64,000 nt of DNA from Gymnodinialimonas sp. 202GB13-11 (lineage in GTDB: Bacteria; Pseudomonadota; Alphaproteobacteria; Rhodobacterales; Rhodobacteraceae), in NCBI RefSeq assembly GCF_040932485.1, contig NZ_JBFRBH010000001.1:1240001-1304000 (forward strand). Reading direction: 5' to 3'. The stretch's first letter is position 1. Every line of letters starts with the position of its first letter. This document shows positions 35,577 to 45,789 of the stretch, in pieces. Position numbers and translations under genes: made by a program. The notes beneath the pieces are model-generated. The model did not search any database. It was not told where the DNA came from and worked only from the letters and a program-made list of their open reading frames with translations.

Positions 35577-36716
35577 GTGGGCGCGCCGCTAAAGTTGTTC
35601 CTGGTTGCGGGGGAGCCTTCGGGCGACCGCTTGGGGGGCGCTTTGCTGGCGGGCTTTACAGACGCGGGCGTGGATGTGATCGCACGGGGCGTAGGTGGCC
35701 CCGACATGGCCGCGCAAGGCATGGCCTCGCTTTTTCCATACGAAGAACTCGCGGTGATGGGCATAGCGGAGGTGCTGCCCAAATATCGGCAGTTGAAGCG
35801 TCGGATAGCCGAGACGGCTCAGGCGGCGATTGCGTCAGGCGCGGATGCGTTGATCACCATCGACAGCCCTGATTTTGGCCTACGCGTTGCCAAGCAGGTC
35901 AAAGCGGCACGGCCCCAGACCAAAACCATCCACTATGTTGCGCCGTCGGTCTGGGCCTGGCGCCCGGGGCGGGCGGCGAAGATGGCGAAGGTGGTTGATC
36001 ATGTGCTGGCGCTTTTGCCGTTTGAGCCGCCGTATATGGAAGCGGCGGGGATGACGTGTGATTTCGTGGGCCACCCGGTTGTGGCGGAGCCGGTTGCGTC
36101 AGTAGACGAAGCCGCCGCATTTCGGGCGGCGCATAGCTTCGCAGGCGGCGAGACTCTGATCCTTGTCCTGCCGGGGTCGCGCCGGTCAGAGGTTTCCCGT
36201 CTCGCCCCTGTCTTTGGTGAGGCATTGTCTGGCGTTAACGCGCGGCTGGTTTTGCCTACATTGCCACATATCCGGCAAACGGTCGCGGAACTGACACAGG
36301 GTTGGTCCAACCCGCCGCTCATTGTGGACGCGACGGACCTGCCTACCAAACGCGCAGCCTTTGTTGCGGCGGACGTGGCGCTGGCTGCATCGGGAACCGT
36401 GTCGCTCGAATTGGCCGCCAGCAACACGCCGATGGTCATCGCCTATGACTTCAGTTGGATCACTCGCGCCTTGGTGAAACGCGCGATCCGGGTGGACACA
36501 GTCACTTTGGTCAATCTTGTGAGCGAGACGCGAACCGTCCCTGAATTCCTGGCTGAGAATTGCCGCCCTGATCTGATCCGGGCAGGGCTGCTCGATGTCT
36601 TGGATGATCCGTCCAGTCAGACCGCCGCGATGGAAGAGACGATGGTGCGACTGGGCAAAGGCGGCGACGCGCCGGGCCTGCGGGCCGCGCAATCGGTGCT
36701 GCGGGCGATTAGCTGA
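35577..36716 (+). CDS. lpxB: Lipid-A-disaccharide synthase
   Basis: The 379-residue GT-B glycosyltransferase begins with LFLVAGEPSGDRLGG, followed by GVGGPDM, YVAPSVWAWRPGRA, LPGSRRSEVSRL and AASGTVSLELAASNTPMVIAY, all LpxB features. It joins lipid X to UDP-diacylglucosamine at the inner membrane. The start is GTG 35577. Its end overlaps the convergent ybaK-like gene by 8 bases. Confidence 0.95.
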   Translation: MGAPLKLFLVAGEPSGDRLGGALLAGFTDAGVDVIARGVGGPDMAAQGMASLFPYEELAVMGIAEVLPKYRQLKRRIAETAQAAIASGADALITIDSPDFGLRVAKQVKAARPQTKTIHYVAPSVWAWRPGRAAKMAKVVDHVLALLPFEPPYMEAAGMTCDFVGHPVVAEPVASVDEAAAFRAAHSFAGGETLILVLPGSRRSEVSRLAPVFGEALSGVNARLVLPTLPHIRQTVAELTQGWSNPPLIVDATDLPTKRAAFVAADVALAASGTVSLELAASNTPMVIAYDFSWITRALVKRAIRVDTVTLVNLVSETRTVPEFLAENCRPDLIRAGLLDVLDDPSSQTAAMEETMVRLGKGGDAPGLRAAQSVLRAIS

Positions 36717-37179
36717 CGAAATCCGCTGTCTCGGCACCCGACATGGCCTGCAACGCATCGGGAGCGACTGGAAAAATGTGGCGTGGTGTACCTGCCGCCG
36801 CATAGACCAGATCGAACTCGGAAAGCCGTGGATCCCACCATGCCCGGATCGGGTTGAGATGTCCGATGGGAGCAACGCCGCCAATCGCAAAGCCCGTTTG
36901 TGCGCGGATCAGCCCGGCATCGGCCTTGCCCAACGGTTCGCCCGCCACGGCACTTGCCTTGGCCGCATCCACCTGATTGCCACCGGCGGTCACGAACAAA
37001 ACGGCCTCGCCACTGGTTTCCGCACGAAAGATGATCGACTTGGCGATCTGGTCCAATTCGCATCCTGCCGCTGCCGCCGCCTCGGCTGCCGTGCGTGTGC
37101 CATCCGCCATTTCCAGCACGTCCACGCTCTGGCCCGCCTCTTCCAGCGCCCGTTTTACTCTTTTCAACGATTTCGACAT
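36709..37179 (-). CDS. YbaK/EbsC-type aminoacyl-tRNA deacylase
   Basis: The 156-residue protein has the YbaK fold features IAKSIIFRAETSG, GFAIGGVAPIGH and AGTPRHIFPVAPDAL. Such proteins deacylate mischarged tRNA, for example Cys- or Ala-tRNAPro. The start at ATG 37179 follows AGCAGGTG; GTG 37185 is an alternative. It is divergent from glnE and converges with lpxB. Family members differ in substrate, so the target amino acid is not claimed. Confidence 0.88.
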   Translation of the reverse strand: MSKSLKRVKRALEEAGQSVDVLEMADGTRTAAEAAAAAGCELDQIAKSIIFRAETSGEAVLFVTAGGNQVDAAKASAVAGEPLGKADAGLIRAQTGFAIGGVAPIGHLNPIRAWWDPRLSEFDLVYAAAGTPRHIFPVAPDALQAMSGAETADFVS

Positions 37180-37244
37180 GATCACCTGCTTGCCAATCCC
37201 GCCGGACCTTACAAGGATCGCACTCGGTCACAAGAGGGCAGAAA

Positions 37245-40049
37245 ATGAGCTTCGCCGCACGCCTTAGCCGGGCACCTATCGCGTTCGCCCCGGAGCGGGG
37301 GAAGGAGGCTTTGGCCGCCGTCCCACATCTGGCGCCGGAACTTGCTGAGTTGATTGCGGGTGCAGGCGGGTCGTCGCCCTACCTCGCTGGCTTGATGGCG
37401 AAAGAGGGTCATTGGCTGTCTCATGCCTTCGACAAGCAGCCTGAGGATGTGATTGCAGAGTTGATTACCGAAACGAGCAATCTGGACGTAGGCAGCCTCA
37501 ACTCCGGTCTGCGGCAGGCCAAGCGGCGGGCCGCGCTGATCGTGGGCCTTGCTGATCTGGGGGGTGTTTGGGGGTTGGCCACGGTCACGCAGGCCTGGAC
37601 AGACTTTGCCGATGCGTGTGTCTCGGCAGCGCTGGCGATCCATGTCGCGGCCCAAGCGCGTCGGGGCAAATTGCCCGGCATGACCGAGGAAGACGCCTTG
37701 CGCGACGGGGCAGGGATGGTTGCGCTTGCGATGGGCAAGATGGGTGCGGGGGAGTTGAATTACTCCAGCGATATCGACCTGATCTGCCTGTTTGATGAGA
37801 CCCGCTTTGACGGCCCCGCCGAAGAGATGGAAGCCCGCGCCGCCTTCATCAAGGCAACCCGCGCCATGGCGGCCAGCCTGAATGATGCGACGGCGGAGGG
37901 CTATGTCTTCCGCACCGATCTGCGCCTGCGGCCCGATGCGAGCGTGACGCCTGTCTGCATCTCCATGGCGGCGGCTGAGCGGTATTACGAGGCAGAGGGG
38001 CGCACTTGGGAACGCTCGGCCTACATCAAGGCGCGCGCAGCGGCGGGGGATGTGGAGGCCGGACAGAGGTTCCTTGAAACCCTCACACCCTTCGTGTGGC
38101 GCAAGCATCTGGATTTCGCGACGGTTGCGGAGACCATGGATATGCGCCAGCGCATCCGCGACCATAAGGGGCTGCATTCGCAGGCGTTGGAGGGGCGCAA
38201 CATCAAGCTGGGGCCGGGTGGCATTCGAGAGATCGAGTTCTTTGCCCAGACCCGGCAACTCGTTGCCGGAGGGCGTGATCCTGCGCTGCGCCAGCCGCGC
38301 ACCGTGAAAGCCCTGCAAGCCTTGGCGCGCGCTGACTGGATCACGCGGGATGTGGCCGGTGATCTGGCGGATCATTATTCTGCGCTGCGGGAAGTCGAGC
38401 ATCGCCTGCAGATGATCGACGATGCGCAGACCCACAGCCTGCCCAAGTCCGATGAAGGGTTCGACCGGCTGGCCCGCCTGAGCGGCGAGGGGGATACGGT
38501 CCGCTACCGCGAAGCCCTTGAGGCGCGCCTGAACGCTGTCGATCAGATCACCGGCGACCTCTACGAGACAAAGACCCGTGCGAAAGTTGCGCCCGAATTA
38601 AGCGAGGATGCGAAGGCCATTGTGGCCCGTTGGCCGGGCTATCCGGCGCTCCGCTCCGAACGCGGGCAAGGTATTTTCGAACGCCTCAAACCCGATCTGC
38701 TGGCCCGGTTTGCGTCTTCTGATCGCCCCGAAGAGGCGCTGACGAATTTCGATGGCTTTCTGCGCGGCCTTCCTGCGGGCGTTCAGCTTTTCTCGTTGTT
38801 TGAGGCGAACCCAAGTCTGGTCGATTTGATTGCGGACATATGCGCCACCTCTCCGGGCCTTGCCACCTACCTTTCGCGCCATTCGCGCGTTTTGGATGCG
38901 GTGTTGGACGGGCAATTCTTTGCGGACTGGCCCGGTGCCCAAGGACTGACCCAAGACCTGCAAGCGGCGCTCACACCTCTCGACTATGAGGCGCAACTCG
39001 ACACTGCGCGGCGCTGGCAAAAGGAATGGCACTTCCGGGTTGGCGTGCACATGCTGCGCGGGCTGATCGGTGCGGATGTCGCGGCACAACAATACTCCGA
39101 TATCGGAGAGGCCATCGTCGCGTCGCTCTGGCCATGCGTCTGTGCCGAGATCGCGCGCAGGCACGGACCGGCCCCGGGGCGCGGCGGGGTCGTTCTGGCG
39201 ATGGGCAGCCTTGGGACCACGTCCATGACTGCCACGTCAGATCTGGACCTGATTGTGATCTTCGACGCGGGGGATGTTGAACTGACAGATGGCCCGCGTC
39301 CGCTGGACCCGCGGGGCTGGTTCGCCAAAGCGACGAAATCGCTGATAACGGCGCTCAGTGCCCTGACCGGCGAAGGCAAACTCTACGAAGTCGACATGCG
39401 CCTGCGCCCGTCCGGCGGACAGGGGCCGGTGGCCACTTCGCTTGCCGCGTTCGACCGCTATCAGCGGGAAGAGGCATGGACGTGGGAGCATATGGCCCTG
39501 ACCCGCGCGCGTGTTGTGGCGGGCGATGCGACACTGACCCGCGATGTGGAACAGGTGCGGTGCGATGTGATTGCCTCGCGGAATTCAGGCACAGCCAAGA
39601 TCCTGGAAGACGCCGCAGACATGCGCGCGCGCCTCGCCAAGGCTGGCCGGGCCGGGGATACGTGGGCTGTGAAGGACGGGCCCGGGGGCTTGCAGGATAT
39701 CGCGTTGTGTGCGCAGGCCCTTGCACTTGCGGCAGGAAGCGCCAGCCGTCAGCCGCCCGCACAGATCTCGAACGCCGTTGAGGCCGGGTTGCTGCCAGTC
39801 GATGCTGCCCGCGATCTAAGGGAGGCGCACAGGGTTTTCAGCACGCTCCTGCAAGGCGCGCGGCTGTTGACTGAAAAGCCGCTTTCGCCCGAAACGGTTG
39901 GTGCAGGCGGCGTCAGTTTTCTGCTGCGCCTGCTGGAAGTGACGGAGCTGGACGCTCTCGTGCCGCAGCTTGACAGGTTGCGGGGTCATGCAGCCACTAG
40001 GGTCAGCGAAATTCTAGGCGAAACTGGAAAGGATCCTGCGGATGCGTGA
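37245..40049 (+). CDS. glnE: Bifunctional glutamine synthetase adenylyltransferase/deadenylyltransferase
   Basis: The 934-residue protein has two nucleotidyltransferase domains. The N-terminal one has MGAGELNYSSDIDLI, and the C-terminal one has TTSMTATSDLDLIVIFD; each is followed by the RLRPxG-type segment (TDLRLRPDAS and VDMRLRPSGGQGP). It tunes glutamine synthetase by adding or removing AMP according to PII signals. The length is normal. Its last codons overlap the next small gene by 8 bases. Confidence 0.96.
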   Translation: MSFAARLSRAPIAFAPERGKEALAAVPHLAPELAELIAGAGGSSPYLAGLMAKEGHWLSHAFDKQPEDVIAELITETSNLDVGSLNSGLRQAKRRAALIVGLADLGGVWGLATVTQAWTDFADACVSAALAIHVAAQARRGKLPGMTEEDALRDGAGMVALAMGKMGAGELNYSSDIDLICLFDETRFDGPAEEMEARAAFIKATRAMAASLNDATAEGYVFRTDLRLRPDASVTPVCISMAAAERYYEAEGRTWERSAYIKARAAAGDVEAGQRFLETLTPFVWRKHLDFATVAETMDMRQRIRDHKGLHSQALEGRNIKLGPGGIREIEFFAQTRQLVAGGRDPALRQPRTVKALQALARADWITRDVAGDLADHYSALREVEHRLQMIDDAQTHSLPKSDEGFDRLARLSGEGDTVRYREALEARLNAVDQITGDLYETKTRAKVAPELSEDAKAIVARWPGYPALRSERGQGIFERLKPDLLARFASSDRPEEALTNFDGFLRGLPAGVQLFSLFEANPSLVDLIADICATSPGLATYLSRHSRVLDAVLDGQFFADWPGAQGLTQDLQAALTPLDYEAQLDTARRWQKEWHFRVGVHMLRGLIGADVAAQQYSDIGEAIVASLWPCVCAEIARRHGPAPGRGGVVLAMGSLGTTSMTATSDLDLIVIFDAGDVELTDGPRPLDPRGWFAKATKSLITALSALTGEGKLYEVDMRLRPSGGQGPVATSLAAFDRYQREEAWTWEHMALTRARVVAGDATLTRDVEQVRCDVIASRNSGTAKILEDAADMRARLAKAGRAGDTWAVKDGPGGLQDIALCAQALALAAGSASRQPPAQISNAVEAGLLPVDAARDLREAHRVFSTLLQGARLLTEKPLSPETVGAGGVSFLLRLLEVTELDALVPQLDRLRGHAATRVSEILGETGKDPADA

Positions 40050-40314
40050 GGATGACCCAAATGATCCGAAGAACCTGATCCGTGAGGCGTTTCGCATCGA
40101 CGGGATCACGGCCTCTGAGTGTCGGTCAATCTTTGTGGATTGGGCGTTAAGCCTTACTTCCCCGGACCCGAAGCCAGCCATCACAGCTTTGCTGGACAAG
40201 CACCGGGCAGAACCGGATGATCACCCTATGAAGGCCGTGCTGACAGAGGGTTTGTCACAAGCCCCCGATGCGCGCAGGCGGGGCGGTCGGGCCGCGCGTA
40301 TGAAGACGGTCTAA
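40042..40314 (+). CDS. Small conserved-looking protein after glnE
   Basis: The 90-residue product is hydrophilic, acidic at the N-terminus (MREDDPNDPKNLIREAFRID) and basic at the C-terminus (RRRGGRAARMKTV). It has no signal or membrane segment. The ATG lies inside the glnE tail, so expression is probably coupled to glnE. I do not recognise the family; a link to nitrogen control would be guesswork. Confidence 0.7.
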   Translation: MREDDPNDPKNLIREAFRIDGITASECRSIFVDWALSLTSPDPKPAITALLDKHRAEPDDHPMKAVLTEGLSQAPDARRRGGRAARMKTV

Positions 40315-40340
40315 TCTCCACCCCAAAGGGAAGATACGAA

Positions 40341-40772
40341 ATGCTCCGCAGATTAATCACCGCCGCAGCGCTGGCACTACTTGCCACGCAAGCGTCCGCC
40401 CAAACCGGCCTCGCAACACCCGGCGTTTTTGAGAACTACAACGCCATGCGGGCCGAGGTTGATCCGCTCGTCTCGGACCTTCGCATACAGACCCTGTTGC
40501 CGCGTATCGCTGATACCAGTCAAATGGACACGGGCGAGATCATGGCGCTTGAGATCCAGATGCGGAACGCACTGCGAGATCCGTTGACCGAGGTCGAGGT
40601 GATGATGCTGTCGCCGTTGGAGAACGGCTTTCGGCGCGAAATCCTGGCCTATCACGACGGCGGCACTGGTTATCTGTACCTGCTTTTGATGATCCACGAA
40701 CGTGAGGATGATCTGGTGGTGTTGCATATGCTGATGAACACCAGCCTCGCACCGCTTTTGTCGTTGTTCTGA
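40341..40772 (+). CDS. Small secreted protein of unknown function
   Basis: The 143-residue product has a signal peptide (MLRRLITAAALALLATQASA, then QTG). The mature part is helical and Met-rich with no Cys. It contains an acidic stretch REDDLVV and ends hydrophobic (LAPLLSLF). It follows the small gene after glnE by 26 bases and converges with the GlxA-like regulator, one base away. I do not recognise the family. Confidence 0.72.
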   Translation: MLRRLITAAALALLATQASAQTGLATPGVFENYNAMRAEVDPLVSDLRIQTLLPRIADTSQMDTGEIMALEIQMRNALRDPLTEVEVMMLSPLENGFRREILAYHDGGTGYLYLLLMIHEREDDLVVLHMLMNTSLAPLLSLF

Positions 40773-40773
40773 G

Positions 40774-41769
40774 CTACGTTTTCAGACGTGCCGCGTGGGT
40801 GCCGCGTTCGCGGTAAGGCGTGGTGTTGTAATGTGCGCGGTAGCACTTCGAGAAGTGCGAAGGTGAGGCAAAGCCACAGGCCAGCGCCACGTTGATCACA
40901 CTCATATCCGTCTGCATCAACAGGTTGCGCGCTTTGCCCAACCGAAGCTCCATATAATAGCGCTTGGGCGAGCGGTTCAGGTAGCGGCGGAACAAGCGTT
41001 CGAGTTGCCGCGTGGACATGCCCACATCCTCGGCCAGTTGCGAGGGGCTGATCGGATCCTCGATATTTTGCTCCATCATGCGGATCACTGCGCCGAGTTT
41101 CGGGTGGCGCACGCCGATGCGCGTCGGGATTGAAAGGCGCTGCGTGTCCTGATCGGTGCGGATGGAGGTGTAGATCAGCTGGTCTGCCACCAGATTGGCG
41201 AGCTCTTCCCCGTGATCCTCCGCAATCAGCTTCAGCATCAGGTCGATAGACGCCGTGCCGCCGGCCGTTGTGATGCGGTTTCCGTCCACCACGAACACTG
41301 ATTTGGTCAGCGTGACCTCTTCGAATTCCTCGGCAAAGCTGTCCTGGTTTTCCCAATGGATGGTCGCACGCTTGCCATCCAGTAAACCCGCCTTGGCCAG
41401 CGTATAACCCGCCGTGCAAAGCCCCGCGATAACGGGGCCTTTCCGGGCCTCGCGCCGCAGCCAGCTCAGCAGCCGTTTCGTCGTTGCGCCGGCAACATCA
41501 ATGCCACCGCACAGCAAGATCACATCTTCGCGGCGAACCTCATCCAGATCAGTGTCGAGCCGAAACCAGATACCGGCGGAGCTTTGCGCATATTCGCCGC
41601 CTTCGCCCGCAAGGCTCCATTGATAGAGCTCTTGCCCCGACATCCGGTTGGCAATCCGCAAGGCCTCCACCGCTGAGGAGAAACAGAGCATGGTGAACTG
41701 GTTGAGCAATACGAAGACGAACCGCTTGGGGCCGTCGCCCGGGCGTGTTCTTGCGGTAGCATCCGTCAT
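40774..41769 (-). CDS. GlxA family AraC-type transcriptional regulator
   Basis: The 331-residue protein joins an N-terminal DJ-1/PfpI-like domain (about residues 15-190, with FVFVLLNQFTMLCFSSAVEALRIAN and GLCTAGYTLAKAGLL) to a C-terminal AraC DNA-binding domain (SQLAEDVGMSTRQLERLFRRY and INVALACGFASPSHFSKCYRAHY). Relatives include GbdR and CdhR, which sense glycine betaine or carnitine; the ligand here is unknown. The start at 41769 is preferred to the upstream in-frame ATG at 41793. A palindromic operator lies in the divergent region shared with aroG. Confidence 0.92.
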   Translation of the reverse strand: MTDATARTRPGDGPKRFVFVLLNQFTMLCFSSAVEALRIANRMSGQELYQWSLAGEGGEYAQSSAGIWFRLDTDLDEVRREDVILLCGGIDVAGATTKRLLSWLRREARKGPVIAGLCTAGYTLAKAGLLDGKRATIHWENQDSFAEEFEEVTLTKSVFVVDGNRITTAGGTASIDLMLKLIAEDHGEELANLVADQLIYTSIRTDQDTQRLSIPTRIGVRHPKLGAVIRMMEQNIEDPISPSQLAEDVGMSTRQLERLFRRYLNRSPKRYYMELRLGKARNLLMQTDMSVINVALACGFASPSHFSKCYRAHYNTTPYRERGTHAARLKT

Positions 41770-41869
41770 GCGCAGGTCTCCCTTGGGTGGCATCGGTTGA
41801 TCCGAGCTTCACCCCAACGGAAAAATCGAAATCACCAAATTCGAGCCGGTGCAATCCCACAATTGTTTA

Positions 41870-41883
41870 TGTGAGCGCTCACA
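41870..41883. promoter_or_regulatory. LacI-type palindromic operator
   Basis: TGTGAGCGCTCACA is a perfect 14-bp palindrome with the central CG step and half-site spacing of LacI/GalR operators; it equals the core of the symmetric lac operator. It lies in the divergent region, 78 bases before the aroG start and 101 bases before the GlxA-like start. No LacI-family gene is in the window. Confidence 0.6.
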
Positions 41884-41960
41884 CTTTTGCCAAATGCGGG
41901 ATTGGAAGCGGCAAGGGCCTTGTGTAGAGAGGGGGCCGACCCTTGGAGATGGAGACGAGA

Positions 41961-43334
41961 ATGGCCTCTGCAACGACCTGGACGAAATCGGATTGGCGCG
42001 CCAAACCGCGCGTGCAGATGCCCGATTATTTGGATGAAGCCGCCCTGCACGAAGTCGAAGCACAGCTGGGGAAATACCCCCCGCTGGTTTTTGCCGGAGA
42101 GGCGCGCACGCTGCGCAATGAACTGGCCGCCGTGTCGCGTGGCGAAGGCTTCCTCCTGCAAGGCGGCGACTGCGCTGAGAGCTTCTCCGAATTTTCGGCG
42201 GACAATATCCGCGACACCTTCAAAGTAATGCTGCAAATGGCGACCGTTCTAACCTTTGGCGCGAAAGTGCCGGTGGTAAAGATCGGGCGCATGGCCGGTC
42301 AGTTTGCCAAGCCACGTTCCGCACCCACTGAAACCGTGGGCGGGGTGGAGTTGCCGTCGTACCGGGGTGACATCATTAACGAGCTGGATTTCACCGAAGC
42401 CGCCCGTATCCCGAATCCGCAGAAAATGCTGCAGGCCTACACGCAAGCCGCGGCCACGCTGAACCTGTTGCGAGCGTTTTCAAAAGGTGGTTTCGCGGAC
42501 ATCCACCGCGTCCATTCCTGGACCCTAGGCTTCACTGATATGGGTGATGCTGAGCGGTATGCAGACATGGCCAACCGTATCCAGGACGCGCTTGATTTCA
42601 TGACGGCTGCTGGTGTCACACCGGGCACAGCCCATGAACTGGGTCAGGTGGATTTCTACACCTCGCACGAGGCTCTGCTGTTGGAATATGAAGAGGCGCT
42701 GTGCCGTCTCGATTCCACGTCCGGCAAGTGGCTGGCCGGGTCCGGCCACATGATTTGGATCGGCGACCGCACACGGCAGCCCGATGGTGCCCATGTCGAA
42801 TTCTGCAAAGGCGTGCAGAACCCGATCGGCATCAAATGTGGCCCGTCTATTTCGCGCTCGGACCTCAAGGAACTGCTCGACACGCTGAACCCGAACCGGG
42901 AAGCGGGCCGGATCGTGCTGATCAACCGCTTCGGTGCCGGTAATGTGGCCGACCACATGCCCAAGCTGATCCGCGCGGTTGAGGAAGAGGCCCATCCTGT
43001 TGTCTGGTCCTGTGACCCGATGCACGGCAATACGATCAAGTCCGACAGCGGTTACAAGACACGGCCCTTCGACAGCGTGTTGCGTGAGGTGCAGGAATTC
43101 TTCGCGGTGCACCGCGCTGAGGGAACCGTGCCGGGCGGTGTGCATTTCGAGATGACCGGTCAGGACGTGACCGAGTGTACCGGCGGTGTCCGTGCTGTAA
43201 CCGATGAGGATCTGTCCAGCCGCTATCACACGGCCTGCGATCCGCGTCTGAACGCGTCACAGTCTCTGGAACTGGCGTTCTTGGTGGCTGAAGAGCTTTC
43301 CGCCAGCCGTGAGGCGCTGCGCGCAGCCGGATAA
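41961..43334 (+). CDS. aroG: Class II 3-deoxy-7-phosphoheptulonate synthase
   Basis: The 457-residue enzyme is a plant-type (class II) DAHP synthase, with [18 protein letters not shown] at the N-terminus, [53 protein letters not shown] and [11 protein letters not shown]. It condenses PEP and erythrose 4-phosphate, the first step of the shikimate pathway. GGAG at 41951-41954 supports ATG 41961 over ATGs at 41943 and 41949. A bidirectional hairpin follows its stop. The exact gene symbol varies between genomes. Confidence 0.94.
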   Translation: MASATTWTKSDWRAKPRVQMPDYLDEAALHEVEAQLGKYPPLVFAGEARTLRNELAAVSRGEGFLLQGGDCAESFSEFSADNIRDTFKVMLQMATVLTFGAKVPVVKIGRMAGQFAKPRSAPTETVGGVELPSYRGDIINELDFTEAARIPNPQKMLQAYTQAAATLNLLRAFSKGGFADIHRVHSWTLGFTDMGDAERYADMANRIQDALDFMTAAGVTPGTAHELGQVDFYTSHEALLLEYEEALCRLDSTSGKWLAGSGHMIWIGDRTRQPDGAHVEFCKGVQNPIGIKCGPSISRSDLKELLDTLNPNREAGRIVLINRFGAGNVADHMPKLIRAVEEEAHPVVWSCDPMHGNTIKSDSGYKTRPFDSVLREVQEFFAVHRAEGTVPGGVHFEMTGQDVTECTGGVRAVTDEDLSSRYHTACDPRLNASQSLELAFLVAEELSASREALRAAG

Positions 43335-43341
43335 ACGATCA

Positions 43342-43367
43342 GCGCGCCCTTCATTTGAGGGGCGCGC
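43342..43367. terminator. Bidirectional hairpin between aroG and PAS gene
   Basis: GCGCGCCC (43342-43349) and GGGCGCGC (43360-43367) form an 8-bp stem with a 10-base loop in the 45-bp gap between convergent genes. GATC flanks both sides. There is no long T-run on either strand, so its efficiency as an intrinsic terminator is unclear. Confidence 0.55.
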
Positions 43368-43379
43368 GATCAGGCGCTA

Positions 43380-44087
43380 TCAGGCCTTGCCACCTTCAAT
43401 TACCTGAAACACTGGTCGCGCGTGGTGCTCCATCCGGCGCGCCTCAACGCGTGCAAGGGCGGGGCCCTTGGGGGCCCGTGTTTTTCGGGGCATGACCAGT
43501 TTCGCCTTTGGCGCATCGCCAAGGGCGCGCGCGGATGCGAGGCCGGGCAGGTCAGCCTTTTCGGGAATGTCGTGGCTCCAGACCTCAGAGATGCGGAATC
43601 GCCCTCGCAAGTCGTCGAGTGCTGTTGTGACAACTGCTTCCGAATAGAGCGCGATGGCGCGGTTCAACGTGCCGCGTGTGTCCGCAAGTGGTAGGATCAA
43701 AAGCTGGCCTTCGTGGCGCGCCCCAAATTGCCGCTGAAGATCCAGCGACAGGATGCTTATCGCAGGTGTGGTGATCGCCGTTTCCGCCGCATCCAGTGCC
43801 TTTGCCCGGTCATCAATGTCAAAAAGGGCGCGAAACGGCATACCGCGCAGCTCCATCCCCATCCGTTTTGAGAGGGATGCCCCCGACAGCCTGATCCGAA
43901 CTGTTCCAGCCCGTGGACGTTCGAGAATGCAGATACGCGACAGGAATTGCGGGATGTCTGCGGGATTGATTTCAACCCGCCCCGGAACAGTACGACCCGC
44001 ACGCAGGTTATCCCAGTGGCGCAGCATCGAAAGGCAGCGGGCATCGAGGCGCTCGAAGCCATTGGCGTGCATCAAGGTATCGGTCAT
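43380..44087 (-). CDS. PAS-like domain protein
   Basis: The 235-residue protein resembles the alphaproteobacterial PAS_5-type family, with LRHWDNLRAGRTVPGRVEINPADIPQFL near the N-terminus and a PAS-like core to about residue 165. The C-terminal 70 residues are Pro/Arg/Lys-rich and probably disordered (PRKTRAPKGPALARVEARRM). No output domain, signal peptide or membrane span is seen. GGAGG lies 7 bases before ATG 44087. It is divergent from yicC. Confidence 0.75.
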   Translation of the reverse strand: MTDTLMHANGFERLDARCLSMLRHWDNLRAGRTVPGRVEINPADIPQFLSRICILERPRAGTVRIRLSGASLSKRMGMELRGMPFRALFDIDDRAKALDAAETAITTPAISILSLDLQRQFGARHEGQLLILPLADTRGTLNRAIALYSEAVVTTALDDLRGRFRISEVWSHDIPEKADLPGLASARALGDAPKAKLVMPRKTRAPKGPALARVEARRMEHHARPVFQVIEGGKA

Positions 44088-44251
44088 GGGTCGGCCTCCG
44101 CCAAATCGCGTTATCGTACTGGTCGTTGCCCCCATAAGAACGCGCCTTGGCTTGACCACAGTCGGCGTTCCTGTCCTTTTTCAAATACACTGAATAAAAT
44201 TGTATGGGCAGGGGGAGACTGGCGGGATGGTTAATGGGTTCAGGGGCGCAC

Positions 44252-45139
44252 ATGGTGGGTAAAGGTCTTGCATCGATGACGGCCTTTGCGGCGTCAGATG
44301 GGTCGGACGGGCCGCTGAGCTGGCAATGGGAAATCCGCGGCGTGAACGGGCGCGGCCTCGATCTGCGCCTGCGTTTGCCGGATGGTCTTGGCGCGTTGGA
44401 ACAACCTTTGCGGGCCGCTCTGCAAAAAGCTCTAACACGCGGAAACGTCTCACTGTCGCTCAAATTGCAGCGGGCCGCTGGCGGTGCCGCTCTGGCTTTG
44501 CAGGCCGAAGCACTGGATGCAGCGCTCGCCGCGTTGGCAACTGTCGAAGAACGTGCAGACGGCGCTTTGGCTGCATCTTCAGCCGCAGATATTCTAGCGC
44601 TGAGGGGCGTGTTCGAGGCGTCAGACACGCTCCATGTGCCAGAAGTGTCCAACCTGATGCCTGAGGCTGAGGCGCTGATTGCGGCCTTCGTGGACATGCG
44701 CAGGGGCGAGGGCGCGGCTCTTGCGCAGGTCATGTCCGCGCAACTGGACCGCATCGCAGAGCTGACCGAAGCTGCGTCAGAGACAGCAACACTTCGCGCT
44801 GCCGCCGCAGGCACGCGCTTGCGTCAACAGGTGGCCGAGTTGCTGGAAGCGACGGAGGTGGTCGACGAGGCCCGACTGGCACAGGAATTGGCCGTTTTGG
44901 CCGTAAAAGCGGATGTGACAGAGGAGTTGGATCGCCTTCGCGCCCATGTCAAAGCGGCGCGTGACCTGATTGCAGGCGGTGGCGCGGTCGGGCGCAAGCT
45001 GGATTTCCTAATGCAGGAGTTCAATCGAGAGGCCAATACACTTTGCTCCAAGTCCGGTGATGCGGCGCTGACCGCGATCGGTCTTGACCTGAAACTGACC
45101 ATCGATCAGATGCGCGAACAGGTTCAGAACGTGGAATGA
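44252..45139 (+). CDS. yicC: YicC family protein (endoribonuclease-like)
   Basis: The 295-residue protein has the YicC N-terminal SMTAFAAS-type start, [21 protein letters not shown], and the C-terminal DUF1732-type [22 protein letters not shown]. YicC proteins have been described as RNases acting on RNA in stress adaptation. The start is placed at ATG 44252 (AGGGG 5 bases upstream); upstream ATGs at 44204 and 44234 are possible. gmk overlaps its stop (ATGA), the common yicC-gmk pair. Confidence 0.9.
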   Translation: MVGKGLASMTAFAASDGSDGPLSWQWEIRGVNGRGLDLRLRLPDGLGALEQPLRAALQKALTRGNVSLSLKLQRAAGGAALALQAEALDAALAALATVEERADGALAASSAADILALRGVFEASDTLHVPEVSNLMPEAEALIAAFVDMRRGEGAALAQVMSAQLDRIAELTEAASETATLRAAAAGTRLRQQVAELLEATEVVDEARLAQELAVLAVKADVTEELDRLRAHVKAARDLIAGGGAVGRKLDFLMQEFNREANTLCSKSGDAALTAIGLDLKLTIDQMREQVQNVE

Positions 45140-45789
45140 CTATGCCAGACACATCGCGCCGCGGGCTTTTGATTATCCTGTCTTCTCCGTCCGGTGCGGG
45201 GAAGTCGACCTTGGCGCGCCGTCTGATGGCGTGGGATGAGACCTTGTCCTTCAGTGTCTCTGCAACCACCCGCGCCCCTCGGCCCGGCGAAGTTGACGGC
45301 AAGGATTATCATTTCCTGGATGAGGCCCGGTTCAAGGCGATGGTCCGGGATGGTGAGATGCTGGAACATGCCCATGTCTTCGGCAATTTCTACGGCTCGC
45401 CTATGGGGCCGGTCGCGGACGCGATCGAAGCCGGGCGTGACATCTTGTTCGACATTGATTGGCAAGGCGCGCAACAGATCCAGAAAAGCGCGTTGGCCCC
45501 GCATGTGCTTTCGATTTTCATCTTGCCCCCGTCCATCGCCGAATTGCGTCGTCGTCTGGAAAGCCGCGCGCAGGACGATGCGGAGGTCATCGCAAAGCGG
45601 ATGCAGAAAAGCTGGGATGAGATCAGCCATTGGGACGGCTATGATTATGTGCTGGTCAATGACGATCTGGATGCGACAGAGGCGCATCTGAAAACCATCG
45701 TGACCGCCGAGCGGATGAAGGCCAGCCAACAGCCCGCCCTGATGGATCATGTCCGCACGCTTCAGTCGGAATTCGAGGATAGCCCATGA
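45136..45789 (+). CDS. gmk: Guanylate kinase
   Basis: The 217-residue enzyme has the P-loop [37 protein letters not shown] for GMP binding, and the lid [11 protein letters not shown]. It phosphorylates GMP to GDP. It overlaps yicC by 4 bp and the carbonic-anhydrase-like gene by 4 bp. Confidence 0.96.
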   Translation: MTMPDTSRRGLLIILSSPSGAGKSTLARRLMAWDETLSFSVSATTRAPRPGEVDGKDYHFLDEARFKAMVRDGEMLEHAHVFGNFYGSPMGPVADAIEAGRDILFDIDWQGAQQIQKSALAPHVLSIFILPPSIAELRRRLESRAQDDAEVIAKRMQKSWDEISHWDGYDYVLVNDDLDATEAHLKTIVTAERMKASQQPALMDHVRTLQSEFEDSP

